From Microbacterium soli (GTDB lineage Bacteria > Actinomycetota > Actinomycetes > Actinomycetales > Microbacteriaceae): a stretch of DNA of 64,000 bases. Under the pieces are notes generated by a model, which made no database searches, was not told the origin of the DNA, and saw nothing but the letters and a program-made list of their open reading frames with translations. This document shows positions 17,955 through 27,700 of this stretch, piece after piece; position 1 is the first letter of the stretch; the number at the start of each line of letters is the position of its first letter. Made by a program: the position numbers and the translations under genes. Where the stretch lies: NCBI RefSeq assembly GCF_039539005.1, contig NZ_BAABCP010000001.1:1736001-1800000 (forward strand), given 5' to 3'.

Positions 17955-19646
17955 ATGGCCGCACGGATGCTCCGCCGCGGCCTGCCGCGGGTCCCGGGCG
18001 GTGAGCCCTGGCCTCCCGCCGCCCCGGCGCCGGGCGTCGCGGACGATGCCGCCGAGGAGGTGCCCGCCGTCCGGACGACGCCTGTCGTGCAGCCTGAGCC
18101 GGCGGCGACCGCAGCGCCGGTTGCCGTTGCTGAAGCTCCCGCCGCCCCGCGAGGGGCCGTGGACGGGGCCGGCGCGGGTGAGAGCCTGCCGACGTCGCCG
18201 GGCGTCGCGCTGCGTCGCGGCCTGCCCCGTGTCTCCGGTGGTGAGCCCTGGCCTCCCGCATCGGTCACCCCCGCTCCGGCGGTGGTGTCCGCGGCCTCCG
18301 CGGTCGCCGCGCAGACCACCGCGGCATCGGTCAGCACCGGCGACGCCCCTGCCGGGCCCGCGCCGTCCGCCCCGGCGCCCGCCGTCCAGTCCCGGGCCGA
18401 GGCGGCGCCGTCAACCGCGTTCGACGCGCCCGTCGCCGTGGTGGAGGGCGGTGTCGCGCTGCGCCGTGGCCTGCCGCGCGTCGCAGGCGGTGAGCCGTGG
18501 CCTCCCGCCGGTGTCTCCCGGGCCCGCGCGGTGGCTCCCGACCCGCAGACGGCGGATGCCGAGGGCGCCCCGCTGACCGCATCCGTGCCGTCCGCCGCGC
18601 AGCCGGCGCAGGCCGTCGGCGAGTCGGCGGTCGTGCCCGTCCGTCCTGACGTCTCCACCCCGCTGCCGTTCACCAGGACGGTGTGGCAGGGTGCGGCGCC
18701 GCGGTACGCGCCGGAGCCCGAGCGCGAGCCGTCGAGGCTGCGGCCCACGTGGCCGCAGGCGATCGGGGGCCTGCTGGGGCTGGCGGCCCTCGGGCTCGTC
18801 GCCGTCAGCGGTGTCTTCCTGGTCCGCGCGCTGCTGAGCACGCCCTTCATGCAGGACTTCCTCGTGACCTACCCGGGCGAGTACCACGTCGACGTCGAGC
18901 CGGGCTTCGCCCCGTGGGTGGGCTGGCAGCACTTCTTCAACATGTTCCTGATGGTGCTCATCATCCGCTCCGGTCTGGGCGTGCGCACCGAGAAGCGTCC
19001 GACCGCGTTCTGGACCCCGCGCGGACAGGCCAAGAACAAGATCAGCCTGACCCTGTGGTTCCACCAGTCGCTGGATCTGCTGTGGATGATCAACGGCGTC
19101 GTGTTCGTCGTGCTGCTGTTCGCCACCGGCCACTGGCTGCGCCTGGTGCCCACCAGCTGGGAGGTGTTCCCCAACGCGCTGTCGGCGGGACTGCAGTACA
19201 TCTCCTTCGACTGGCCCACCGACAACGGCTGGGTGAACTACAACAGCCTGCAGCAGCTGGCCTACTTCACGACCGTGTTCATCGCCGCTCCGCTGGCCGC
19301 TGTCACCGGATTCCGGATGTCGGGACTGTGGCCGAAGAAGGCGGAGAGGCTGTCGAAGGCGTACCCCGTCGAGTGGGCGCGAGCCGTGCACTTCCCCGTG
19401 ATGCTGTACTTCGTGGCGTTCATCATCGTGCACGTGGCCCTCGTGCTCCTGACCGGGGCACTGCGCAACCTCAACCACATGTTCGCCGCGCAGGGATCCG
19501 TGGACGGTGTGGAGTACGCCGCGAACTGGACCGGATTCGGGGTGTTCGTCCTCGCGATCGTCGTGATCGCCGGCGCCTGGTTCGCTGCGCGCCCGCTCGT
19601 GCTGGCGCCCATCGCGAAGCTGTTCGGGCAGGTGTCCGCGCGCTGA
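17955..19646 (+). CDS. ETF-linked membrane cytochrome b with triple RGLPRV.GGEPWPP motif
   Basis: 563 residues. The N-terminal 250 residues are a Pro/Ala-rich, probably disordered tail with three near-identical motifs, [16 protein letters not shown], at about 6-21, 86-101 and 169-184. The C-terminal part resembles the cytochrome b561/Ni-Fe hydrogenase b-type fold with about five membrane helices and His candidates for heme in WQHFFN, FHQSLD, VHFPVM and IIVHVAL. ATG 17955 lies 2 bp after etfA (an in-frame GTG overlaps the stop), so it is in the etf operon. By context it may pass electrons from ETF to the quinone pool, doing the job of ETF:quinone oxidoreductase; this is inference. Confidence 0.75.
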   Translation: MAARMLRRGLPRVPGGEPWPPAAPAPGVADDAAEEVPAVRTTPVVQPEPAATAAPVAVAEAPAAPRGAVDGAGAGESLPTSPGVALRRGLPRVSGGEPWPPASVTPAPAVVSAASAVAAQTTAASVSTGDAPAGPAPSAPAPAVQSRAEAAPSTAFDAPVAVVEGGVALRRGLPRVAGGEPWPPAGVSRARAVAPDPQTADAEGAPLTASVPSAAQPAQAVGESAVVPVRPDVSTPLPFTRTVWQGAAPRYAPEPEREPSRLRPTWPQAIGGLLGLAALGLVAVSGVFLVRALLSTPFMQDFLVTYPGEYHVDVEPGFAPWVGWQHFFNMFLMVLIIRSGLGVRTEKRPTAFWTPRGQAKNKISLTLWFHQSLDLLWMINGVVFVVLLFATGHWLRLVPTSWEVFPNALSAGLQYISFDWPTDNGWVNYNSLQQLAYFTTVFIAAPLAAVTGFRMSGLWPKKAERLSKAYPVEWARAVHFPVMLYFVAFIIVHVALVLLTGALRNLNHMFAAQGSVDGVEYAANWTGFGVFVLAIVVIAGAWFAARPLVLAPIAKLFGQVSAR

Positions 19647-19680
19647 CCCTCGCGGGGCCGGACCCGGCCCGGTGGCACAG

Positions 19681-19721
19681 ACGTGAACCGCCCCTCCCGA
19701 GCCGGGAGGGGCGGTTCACGT
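19681..19721. terminator. 18-bp stem bidirectional terminator
   Basis: ACGTGAACCGCCCCTCCC (19681-19698) pairs perfectly with 19704-19721 across a 5-nt loop. It lies between convergent genes and should stop both transcripts. Confidence 0.8.
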
Positions 19722-19735
19722 CCGTGGAGGATCGG

Positions 19736-20242
19736 TCAGCGCACGAAGCGCACCTCGGTGAGCGTCTCGCCGAGGAACGGCTCGGTGTGCGTGGCGCCGT
19801 CGAGGGTGAACCCGTTGCGCAGGTAGAAGCGGTGCGCGCGCGGGTTGTCCTCCGCGACCCACAGGTACAGCGGCTCTCCCTCGTCGACGGCGGCGTCGAA
19901 CAGTCGCTGGCCGATGCCGGTGCCGTGGAACTCGCCCAGGAGGTAGATGAAGTACAGCTCGCGCAGCGCCGGGGCGTCCTTGTCCCTGGCGGGGCCGGAT
20001 CCGACGAATCCGACGATCTCACCGTCCACGAGTGCTGCGCTCATGCGGAAGTCGTCGCCCTGGCGCGCCCAGTTCACCCACAGCTCCGCCAGCCGCTTCG
20101 GTGAGATCCGCTCCAGGGCGGCCTTGCTGATGAGGTGGTCGTAGGTCTCGTGCCACGTCTGCGCGTGCACGCGACCCAGGGCCTCCGCGTCCGCATCGCG
20201 GACCGGACGGACGATGATCTCGGGCTGGGCTTCGGCGCTCAT
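19736..20242 (-). CDS. GNAT-family N-acetyltransferase
   Basis: 168 residues. The GNAT fold is clear: IIVRPVRDADAEALGRVH at the start, the beta-bulge LRELYFIYLLGEFHGTGIGQRL carrying the acetyl-CoA pyrophosphate loop (HGTGIG), and the C-terminal WVAEDNPRAHRFYLRNGFT. The acceptor is unknown; family members acetylate small amines or protein N-termini. TAGAGT sits six bases before ATG 20242 on the minus strand, implying a leaderless message. It is monocistronic and ends at the strong bidirectional terminator. Confidence 0.9.
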   Translation of the reverse strand: MSAEAQPEIIVRPVRDADAEALGRVHAQTWHETYDHLISKAALERISPKRLAELWVNWARQGDDFRMSAALVDGEIVGFVGSGPARDKDAPALRELYFIYLLGEFHGTGIGQRLFDAAVDEGEPLYLWVAEDNPRAHRFYLRNGFTLDGATHTEPFLGETLTEVRFVR

Positions 20243-20248
20243 GCCGCG

Positions 20249-20254
20249 ACTCTA
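20249..20254 (-). promoter_or_regulatory. -10 box TAGAGT of the GNAT gene (leaderless)
   Basis: Minus-strand TAGAGT, six bases, then ATG 20242. Confidence 0.5.
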
Positions 20255-20324
20255 CGCGCGCGGGCGCGACAGGTGAAATCGGCCTGTCGCACCCGTGCGG
20301 CTCTGTGATGCGTCTACAACGAAA

Positions 20325-20353
20325 TTGGACGATCCGTCGAGGATCACTACCAT
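20325..20353 (+). promoter_or_regulatory. Sigma-A-like promoter of the thioesterase gene
   Basis: TTGGAC, a 17-bp spacer and TACCAT, ending 8 bases before GTG 20362. Both hexamers and the ideal spacing make this the best promoter in the window. The transcript would be leaderless or nearly so. Confidence 0.65.
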
Positions 20354-20361
20354 CGGCCGAT

Positions 20362-20922
20362 GTGAATGTGATCTGGCGCACTCTCCTCGTCATCCTCCAT
20401 GCGCGTCGTGCGGTCCGCCGCGGGCGCACTCGAGAGCTCACCGAGGTCGGGCGCGTGAGTCTGACCACGCTCCCCACGGATCTGGACATCCTGCGGCACA
20501 TGAACAACGGTCGTTACCTGTCGCTGTTCGATCTCGGCCGCTGGGACCTGCTGATCCGCACCGGACTGTTCGACGCGATGAAGAGGCAGAACTGGTACGC
20601 GGTGGTCTCCAGCGAGACGGTCACGTTCCGCAAGTCGCTGCAGCTGTGGCAGCGCTTCGAGGTCGAGTCGCGTCTCATCGGACACGATGACAAGGCGGTG
20701 TTCCTGGAGCATCGCGCGGTCGTCGACGGCGAGATGTACGCGCGCGCCGTCGTGCGGGCCCGCATGATGAGTCGCAACGGGGGCCCCGTCGGGCACGACG
20801 AGCTGTTCGCCGCGGTGGGGAAGCCCGCCGGTGTGGCGGACCTCGACGAGTGGATCCCCGAGTGGGCGTCGGCATCCGCGCTGCCGTCGACGAGGAGACC
20901 CGCCCCCAGCGTCTGGAGTTGA
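20362..20922 (+). CDS. Hotdog-fold acyl-CoA thioesterase
   Basis: 186 residues. After a short hydrophobic/basic N-terminus, the 4-hydroxybenzoyl-CoA thioesterase-like hotdog domain runs from VSLTTLPTDLDILRHMNNGRYLSLFDLGR (the Asp-xx-xHMNN-xxY active-site helix) through the SSETVTFRKSLQLWQRFEVESR strand pair. It hydrolyses acyl-CoA thioesters; chain preference is unknown. GTG 20362 is chosen because the TTGGAC-17-TACCAT promoter would start transcription just before it; upstream in-frame starts would lie inside the promoter. The last 20 residues are low-complexity. Confidence 0.85.
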   Translation: MNVIWRTLLVILHARRAVRRGRTRELTEVGRVSLTTLPTDLDILRHMNNGRYLSLFDLGRWDLLIRTGLFDAMKRQNWYAVVSSETVTFRKSLQLWQRFEVESRLIGHDDKAVFLEHRAVVDGEMYARAVVRARMMSRNGGPVGHDELFAAVGKPAGVADLDEWIPEWASASALPSTRRPAPSVWS

Positions 20923-20989
20923 CACCGCGGAGGCGGGCGTGGGGGAAGCGTTCCCCCTAAGCTGGGAGGGATCATCAAGGGGGAGGACC

Positions 20990-21508
20990 ATGACGTACGA
21001 TCCGACCAGCGGCAGTGAGCAGCCCGCGCAGCCGCCGGTGCCGCCCGCCCGGCCCGCATACCAGCCGCCGGTGCCGCCCACATACCAGCCACCGGCGCCG
21101 CAGCCGCCGGCCTACCCGTCGCCGCAGCCCGGGTACGCCCAGCCCGGGCAGGCGCCGTCCGGCTACCCGCAGCAGCCGCCGTACGCCGGCTACCCGCAGC
21201 AGCCGGCATACAGCCCGCAGGGCTACCCCGTCACGTCCTACCCGGGATACGGAGCGGCCCCCGGCGGCGTCCAGCCCGGCGTCGGCGGACTCGCGATCTC
21301 CGCGATCATCGTCTCGGGCATCGCCTTCCTCAGCGGCCTCATCCCCGTGCTGGGGCTGATCCTCGCGATCGTGGGGCTCGTCCTCAGCATCCTGGCGATC
21401 CGTGACGGCCGCGGCAGAGTGCTGGGCATCGTCGGCACCGTGCTCTCGGCGCTGGCCCTGGCCGCCGGCGCGCTGATGACCATCGCGCTGGTCGCCGCCT
21501 TCTCCTGA
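20990..21508 (+). CDS. DUF4190-type membrane protein with Pro/Tyr/Gln-rich tail
   Basis: 172 residues. The first 90 residues are a cytoplasmic-type low-complexity tail of Pro, Tyr, Gln and Gly (repeats such as YPQQP). Two membrane helices follow: LAISAIIVSGIAFLSGLIPVLG region and VLGIVGTVLSALALAAGALM region, separated by the DUF4190 turn LAIRDGRGR. ATG 20990 has a GGGAGG site at 20981, and TAAGCT at 20958 is a likely -10 box. Such proteins are common in Actinobacteria and often sit near envelope or secretion genes; no function is established. Confidence 0.8.
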   Translation: MTYDPTSGSEQPAQPPVPPARPAYQPPVPPTYQPPAPQPPAYPSPQPGYAQPGQAPSGYPQQPPYAGYPQQPAYSPQGYPVTSYPGYGAAPGGVQPGVGGLAISAIIVSGIAFLSGLIPVLGLILAIVGLVLSILAIRDGRGRVLGIVGTVLSALALAAGALMTIALVAAFS

Positions 21509-21524
21509 GGCGCGGCCGGCGACC

Positions 21525-22979
21525 GTGCTCACCATCCTTCGGGCGACCGGGCGGACGCTGGCCCGCCACTGGCCCGCGATGCTCGCATGGTACCTCGGCG
21601 GCATCGCCGTGCACTACGCCGTCGTGCAGGTCGCGGGCATCGTCGGTGCGCACTCGGCGACGGTGGGATTCCTCATTCTTCCGGTCGCGATCCTGGCACG
21701 GCTGATCAGCTACGTCGCGATGTTCCTCGTGCTGCGCGACGGACTGCGCGAGCTGAACGGCATCGCCCCGCTGCCGGAGTCCGCCGCCGATCGGCGCAGC
21801 ACCTTCCTCACCGCGCTGCTGGCGGGCATCCTGCCCTTCCTCGCCGTGTACTGGGGGCAGGGACTGCTGGGCCAGGACGTCGTCGCGTACTCCGCGCGCG
21901 CTCTGCGCGAGCGCACTGACCTCATCGTCGAGGCCGCGCTGACGGAGGGACGGGCGTTGGATGACGGCGACACCGTGCTGAACCTGCCGCTGAGCGTGTG
22001 GACGGCGGCGATCATCGTGGTCGCCTTCGCGGCCCGCTGGGCGTGGACGAAGTGGCAGCAGCGCATCCCCGGCTGGGTCTCGCCCATCGCGGTGTATCTC
22101 GAGGTGGTGTGGGTGTTCTTCTCGGTGATCGTGATCGGCGATCTCACCGACAGCGTGAAGGGCTGGGTCGACACCCGGGCGGCCATGGCCTGGTGGGAGC
22201 GGATCCGGGAGGGTGTGCTGGAGGCCGTCGCACCGCTGCGCTGGGCGTGGGACGGCATCGGCTGGGCGATCGGCGAGGCCGGCCCCATCCTGCTGGCCCC
22301 GCTGGCCTGGTTGACCGTCGGCGGTGTGGTGTACGGGCAGGCGATCGTCGCCGAGAGGCTGCGCATCGAGAACCAGGTGATCTCGGCCCTGCGCGAGCAT
22401 GCCGCGATCGTCCCGAACCCCGTCATGCGCAGGCTGAAGGATCTCGGCGATGAACTGGCGTCGCGCTTCGTCCCGATCGGCCGCGCACTGCTGCTGATGT
22501 GGCGGGCGGGTCCTGTGCTCATCGCGTCCTACGCCCTGCTCCATGTGGCGGTGAAGACGCTGGAGACGTACCTGCAGTACGGCGCCGTGCGCGTGATCGG
22601 GCCGCACGACCTGGTGTTCTGGGGCGTCGCGCTGCCGCTCGTGTCGCTCGTGCCGCTGCTGATCACCGAGCCGCTGCGGGTCGCAGTGATCGCAGGGGCG
22701 TACGACGCGACGCTCGGTCGGCTGCGCAGGCGGCAGCAGGGACGTGCGGATGCCGGTGAGCTCGGCCATGACGAGGCCGACGTGCGGGCGGTCGCCGACG
22801 CCGCCGGAGTGCTTCCGGATGCCGTGCTCGAGGCGGGCAGAGAACCGGAGACCCTGAGCGGTCAGGGGTCGATCGAGAACCTCACGAACCGGCCGTCGCC
22901 GGCGGGCGCGACCTCCAGCCAGAACGGGCCCGCGACATCCCCCGGCACGACGAAGCCGACCGTGAGCGAGAACGGCTGA
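21525..22979 (+). CDS. Large polytopic membrane protein, function unknown
   Basis: 484 residues from GTG 21525, 16 bp after the previous stop, probably the same operon. About seven hydrophobic segments are visible between residues 15 and 410, with a soluble stretch around 225-300. I recognise no catalytic or transport motif. The last 80 residues are charged and low-complexity. Its final 118 bp overlap, on the opposite strand, the end of the minus-strand gene at 22862, so its C-terminal 39 residues are encoded by antisense of that gene. Homologues in Microbacteriaceae are, as far as I know, uncharacterised. Confidence 0.75.
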   Translation: MLTILRATGRTLARHWPAMLAWYLGGIAVHYAVVQVAGIVGAHSATVGFLILPVAILARLISYVAMFLVLRDGLRELNGIAPLPESAADRRSTFLTALLAGILPFLAVYWGQGLLGQDVVAYSARALRERTDLIVEAALTEGRALDDGDTVLNLPLSVWTAAIIVVAFAARWAWTKWQQRIPGWVSPIAVYLEVVWVFFSVIVIGDLTDSVKGWVDTRAAMAWWERIREGVLEAVAPLRWAWDGIGWAIGEAGPILLAPLAWLTVGGVVYGQAIVAERLRIENQVISALREHAAIVPNPVMRRLKDLGDELASRFVPIGRALLLMWRAGPVLIASYALLHVAVKTLETYLQYGAVRVIGPHDLVFWGVALPLVSLVPLLITEPLRVAVIAGAYDATLGRLRRRQQGRADAGELGHDEADVRAVADAAGVLPDAVLEAGREPETLSGQGSIENLTNRPSPAGATSSQNGPATSPGTTKPTVSENG

Positions 22980-23461
22980 GCAGAGGCGGGATCGTCCTCG
23001 TCGGCGAGGATCGCGATGCACCGCTCGTGCTCGTCGGCGCTGTACGCGAGACCGACCTCGGAGCGCACGGGCGCCCACTCCCTGCCGGTGCTCTGCTGCA
23101 CGAGCACGGGCGCATCGCACGACACCGCCTCGCCCTGCGGGGTCACGGGCACGATGGCGGCCAGCAGGCGCGCGCCGTCCGGCACGGTCAAGCCGGCCGT
23201 GTCCGTGATCTCGCCGCTGCGGACCGGGCCCCATTCGGCGCCGGCGAGCCGGACCGTCCCCCGGTCCGCCGCCTCGACGGGCGCGACCTTGCGGAATCCG
23301 TAGCCGTAGTACGCGTACCACTCGTTCCAGCCCACCCCGATGCCGACCACGGGGATCAGCACGAGCAGGGCGATGAGCGCCGCGCGGTTCGTGCGCCACC
23401 ACCCGGTCCGCCTCGCGTCGGCCGGGGTCGTCCCGCCCGTGGCGGACCCGGGGAGGGTCAT
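22862..23461 (-). CDS. Membrane-anchored protein of unknown function (trio gene 3)
   Basis: 199 residues: cytoplasmic N-terminus with GWWRTNRAAL, one membrane helix (LIALLVLIPVVGIGVGW at about 27-43), then an extracytoplasmic beta-rich domain with two cysteines (SCDAPV, HERCIAI). No motif is recognised. The ATG overlaps the previous gene's stop by 4 bp. It is the last of three minus-strand genes that all encode one N-terminal membrane segment plus an extracytoplasmic beta domain. The 3' end runs 118 bp into the convergent membrane-protein gene. Confidence 0.75.
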   Translation of the reverse strand: MTLPGSATGGTTPADARRTGWWRTNRAALIALLVLIPVVGIGVGWNEWYAYYGYGFRKVAPVEAADRGTVRLAGAEWGPVRSGEITDTAGLTVPDGARLLAAIVPVTPQGEAVSCDAPVLVQQSTGREWAPVRSEVGLAYSADEHERCIAILADEDDPASAQPFSLTVGFVVPGDVAGPFWLEVAPAGDGRFVRFSIDP

Positions 23462-24006
23462 GAGCGCGTCCAGTCCGTGGCGGGGAGGGTGATCGACTCC
23501 TCGACAGGGACGTCGTCCAGGTCGATCGTCAGCTCGACGAGCCCGTCGTACCGGGCATCCGAGGGAATGCCCAGCCGCAGGGAAGCGGTCCCGGAGCGGG
23601 CATCCGGCGGCAGTTCGAAAGCCACGGCGCCGCTTCGAGGCACGCCGGGCACGAGGAGCCGACGGAAGAACGTCTCCCCCCGTTCGGTCGCGCGGAACGT
23701 GCGTCCGCCGACCGTCAGCTCCGCATGGCCCAGTGTGGCGCCGTACTGCGAGTCGCGCGCCGCGGCGTCCAGCTCCACGACCACCCACGTCCCGTCCGCC
23801 GACCAGCCCAGCGGATCCGTGATCCTCTCGGCCGCGCGCACATCCGTGACGGTCACCTCGAGGTTGCGCGCGGTGGCCGCATGGCCCACTGTCGCGGGAG
23901 TGAGGAAGCTCGCCTCCGACGCGCCGTCCGGCAGCGCCACGGCGTCGAGCGCCCAGGCACCGGCCAGCAGCACCAGGGTCAGCAGCCACGGCATCACTCG
24001 CCTCAT
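23458..24006 (-). CDS. Secreted or anchored Ig-like/DUF4352-type protein (trio gene 2)
   Basis: 182 residues. The N-terminal helix (VMPWLLTLVLLAGAWAL) is a signal peptide or anchor. The body has the pattern of telokin-like DUF4352 domains: ARNLEVTVTDVRAA, WVVVELDAAA, AELTVGGRTFRATE and LRLGIPS strands. The match is by strand pattern, not by a catalytic motif. It overlaps both neighbours by 4 bp, so the trio is a tightly coupled operon. Such domains bind proteins or ligands outside the membrane; the partner is unknown. Confidence 0.75.
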   Translation of the reverse strand: MRRVMPWLLTLVLLAGAWALDAVALPDGASEASFLTPATVGHAATARNLEVTVTDVRAAERITDPLGWSADGTWVVVELDAAARDSQYGATLGHAELTVGGRTFRATERGETFFRRLLVPGVPRSGAVAFELPPDARSGTASLRLGIPSDARYDGLVELTIDLDDVPVEESITLPATDWTRS

Positions 24007-24686
24007 GACGTCCCTCCGGCGGCTGCGGGGACCTCCTGCACGGATGCGGTCACGACAGCGCCCACGACCACCTCGTCCCAGATGTCGACGCCGCGCTGCA
24101 CGCTGGTGCCCACGCTGTGCGTGGAGTCGGGCAGCGTCAGGCGCACCTCGTCGCCGTCGCGCAGATCATCCGCGCCGACGACCCAGGACAGCACCACCCG
24201 CACGGGCACATCGGGCTGCAGCCAGACCGTGCCGGAGCTGCCGTCGGCGTACGCCAGCGCGGGCTTGGCGTCGATCCCCTCCACGAGCACGCCGTCGACG
24301 ACCGGCGAGACCGTCGCGGCGCCGGCGGCCATGCGGGGCCGCTCGAACGTGTTGACCACGTCGACGGTCACCGCCAGCACCTTCTCACCGCGCTGCGGGT
24401 CGGGGAAGGACGCCGCGTTCCCCCGCTCCGCGCGCAGCTCGACGTTCCGCACGGTCAGCTCGAGATCCGAGCCGGAGTACTGCTCGCCCGGTTCCACCGT
24501 CGGGATCGGCTGCGGCGGCACCGTCTCCAGGCCGCCGAACGCGGCCGTCGCCGCCAACAGCGCCGCACCTCCCGCGGTGATCAGCCACGGCGTGGGAACC
24601 AGGCTCGCCATGCGCCGCATTCGGGTGAGCAGGGTCCGCTCCTGCACGGGGCTGCCCTGGGCGGGGGACGACGGCGCGGAGGTCAC
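24003..24686 (-). CDS. Membrane-anchored DUF4352-like protein (trio gene 1)
   Basis: 227 residues from GTG 24686. This GTG, not the one three bases earlier, is chosen because minus-strand TATGCT lies exactly six bases before it. One membrane helix (about 34-52) follows a basic cytoplasmic segment. The outer domain has SDLELTVRNVELRAERG and EKVLAVTVDVVNTFERPR, the start of a DUF4352/telokin-like fold like the next gene. Function is unknown. It is the promoter-proximal gene of the coupled trio and divergent from putA1. Confidence 0.75.
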   Translation of the reverse strand: MTSAPSSPAQGSPVQERTLLTRMRRMASLVPTPWLITAGGAALLAATAAFGGLETVPPQPIPTVEPGEQYSGSDLELTVRNVELRAERGNAASFPDPQRGEKVLAVTVDVVNTFERPRMAAGAATVSPVVDGVLVEGIDAKPALAYADGSSGTVWLQPDVPVRVVLSWVVGADDLRDGDEVRLTLPDSTHSVGTSVQRGVDIWDEVVVGAVVTASVQEVPAAAGGTS

Positions 24687-24692
24687 CACCTC

Positions 24693-24698
24693 AGCATA
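24693..24698 (-). promoter_or_regulatory. -10 box TATGCT of the trio operon (leaderless)
   Basis: Minus-strand TATGCT, six bases, then GTG 24686. Confidence 0.5.
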
Positions 24699-24752
24699 GG
24701 GCGACTTCCGTCGCGATCAGGGGTTCGGATGCGTTCACGCGCGGTCGGGATC

Positions 24753-24758
24753 TACGCT
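24753..24758 (+). promoter_or_regulatory. -10 box TACGCT of the first putA (leaderless)
   Basis: TACGCT, six bases, then ATG 24765. It lies 55 bp from the divergent -10 box of the trio. Confidence 0.5.
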
Positions 24759-24764
24759 TGTCGC

Positions 24765-27700
24765 ATGCCTGAACAGCCTTCGGTCGCACCCGAGTCGCGT
24801 CTGGAGGACGCGGCCGTCGAACTCGCCCGCCGGTGGGTGCAGGAGCATGCCGGCATTCCCGGGGACCGGGCCGCTCGGCGTCTGGCCGGCGTGCTGCGCG
24901 ACCCTGATGGACTGGCGTTCACCCTCGGCCTCGTCGACGGCGTCCTGCGGCCGGAGAGCATGACGGCGGCGGCCGCCGCGCTCCGCCGGATCGCACCGCT
25001 GGCCCCCGGGTTCCTGCCCTGGCATCTGCGCGGCGCGGTGCGCGTGGGCGGCGGCGTCTCGCCCGTGCTGCCGCTGCCCACCGTCCCCCTCGCGCGCCGC
25101 GCGCTGCGCGAGATGCTCGGGCACCTCGTCGTCGACGCGCGGCCGGAGAAGCTCGGCGCGGCGCTGGATCGCATCCGACACGCGTCCGGGGCCGATCCGG
25201 ACTCGCCGTCCCACCGGCCTCCCCGGCTGAATCTCACCCTGCTCGGGGAAGGGGTGCTCGGCGAGGCCGAGGCGAAGCGCAGGCTCGACGGCATCCACGA
25301 CCTCATCCGTCGCGACGACGTCGATCACGTCTCCGTCAAGGTGTCGGCCATCAGGAGCCGCCTCTCCTTGTGGGCGTTCGATGACGTGGTCGACGAGGTC
25401 GTGGACCGGCTCACCCCGCTGTACCTGACCGCATCGCGGCCGTCCCCGGGGGCGAAGGGACCCACCTTCATCACCCTCGACATGGAGGAGTACCGGGACC
25501 TCGACCTGACCATCGCGGTGTTCACCCGCATCCTCGAGAACCCCGAGCTGGCGGGCCTGGAGGCGGGGATCGTGCTGCAGACGTACCTGCCGGACGCCCT
25601 GCCGGCGCTGCGTGAGCTGACGGCCTGGGCGCGCGACCGGGTGGAGCACGGCGGGGCGCCCATCACCGTGCGCCTGGTGAAGGGGGAGAACCTCGCGATG
25701 GAGAAGGCGGACGCCGTCCTGCACGGGTGGACGCCCGCCCCGTACGGCTCCATGCTCGACACCGATGCGAACCACCTGCGCTGCCTGGACGCCGCCTTCG
25801 ACCCCCGGAGCACGGCGGCCGTGCGCATCGGCGTGGCCGGTCACAACCTCTTCGACACCGCCTACGCCTGGCTGCTGGCCGGTGAGCGGGGCGTGCGCGA
25901 CGCCATCGAGTTCGAGATGCTGCTGGGCGTGGCGCAGGCGCAGGCGACGGCCGTCTCGCGCACCGTCGGCCCCGTGCTGCTGTACGCGCCGGTCGTGCAT
26001 CCTCGCGAGTTCGACGTGGCCATCGGCTACCTCGTGCGCAGGCTGGAGGAGAACGCCTCGTCGTCGAACTTCCTGTCCGCGGCGTTCGATCTCGCCACCG
26101 ACCCGTCGCTGTTCGAGCGGGAGCGCCTGCGCTTCGTCGACGCGGTCGCGCGCGCGAAAGACCCCTCGCTGCGCATCGGTCCTCGCCGCACGCAGGACCG
26201 CACGGCACCCGTGCACGAGTCCGTCCGCCCGGCCACGCGGCCCCGGGCGGAGACGCAGGACCTCACGGCGCTCGTGCTCGACATCGCCCGGGGCGGGACG
26301 GACGGGGGTGCGGAGGCGGACCCGTTCCTGCAGACGGCCGTGTACTCCCGTCAGGAGCTCGCCGGCTCGGCGGCCGGGGCACCGGGATTCTCCAACACCC
26401 CCGACAGCGACCCGGCGCTGGCCGCCAATCGGGAATGGAGTCGAGGCGTCTTCGCGCGGATCGACGATCCCGAGGCATCCGAGCTCGGTCTCGCGACCCT
26501 GCGCACCGCGCGGATCGACGACGAGCGGATGCTCGCGCGCGCCGTCACGGGCGTGCGCGACGCGGCATCGGAGTGGGGCTCGCGCCCGGCATCCGAGCGG
26601 TCCGATGTGCTGCTGCGGGCGGCGGCCGCTCTGGAGGGCAGACGCGCCGAGCTCATCGAGGTCGCGGCGATCGAGACCGGGAAGACGTTCGCCGAAGGCG
26701 ATGCCGAGGTGAGCGAGGCCGTCGACTTCGCGAAGTACTACGCGGCCGCCTGCCGGGAGCTCGACGGCGTCGTCGGCGCGCGGTTCGAGCCCTCCCGGGT
26801 GAGTGTGGTCGCCCCGTCGTGGAGCTCCCCCGTCTCCATCCCGGCCGGAGGCGTGCTGGCCGCGCTTGCAGCGGGGTCGGGCGTGATCCTCAAGCCCGCA
26901 CCACTGGCTCGGCGCTGCGCGGGCGTGATCGCCGAGGCGCTGTGGCAGGCCGGCGTGCCGAGGGACGTGCTGGTGCTCGTCGATGTCGATGAGGACGTGC
27001 TCGGGCGGCAGCTGATCACACACCCCGACATCGACCGGGTGATCCTCACCGGATCGTGGGACACCGCGGCGCTGTTCCGCTCCTGGCGGCACGATCTGCC
27101 GCTGCTCGCGCAGACCAGCGGCAAGAACTCCATGATCATCACGCCGACCGCCGACCGCGACCTCGCCGTCGACGACCTCGTGCACAGCGCGTTCGGGCAT
27201 GCCGGTCAGAAGTGCTCGGCCGCCTCGCTGGCGATCCTCGTCGGCCCGGTGGGCCGCTCCCAGCGTTTCGCGAGGCAGCTCGTGGACGCGGTGCGGTCGC
27301 TGCGGGTGGCCTGGCCGGCGGATGCCAGGGCGGAGGTCGGCCCCGTGATCGAGAAACCGCAGGGCAAGCTGGCCTGGGCGCTCTCGCAGCTGGAGGGCGA
27401 CGAGAGCTGGCTCATCGCCCCGCGGTCGTTGGACGCGTCGGGCAGGCTGTGGAGCCCCGGCGTGCGCATCGGCGTCCAGCCGGGCTCGCGGTTCCATCGG
27501 GAGGAGTTCTTCGGCCCGGTGCTGGGCATCATGCACGCGGGGAGTCTGGCCGAGGCCATCCGGATGCAGAACGCCGTCGACTACGGTCTCACCGCCGGCC
27601 TGCACACCCGGGACCCCGACGATCTCGCGCTGTGGCTGGACGAGGTGCAGGCCGGGAACCTGTACGTCAACCGCGGGATCACCGGCGCCGTCGTGCAGCG

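Noticed and set aside
17955..19646. Classical ETF:quinone oxidoreductase
   Set aside because: No FAD or 4Fe-4S motifs; the protein is a polytopic b-type cytochrome.
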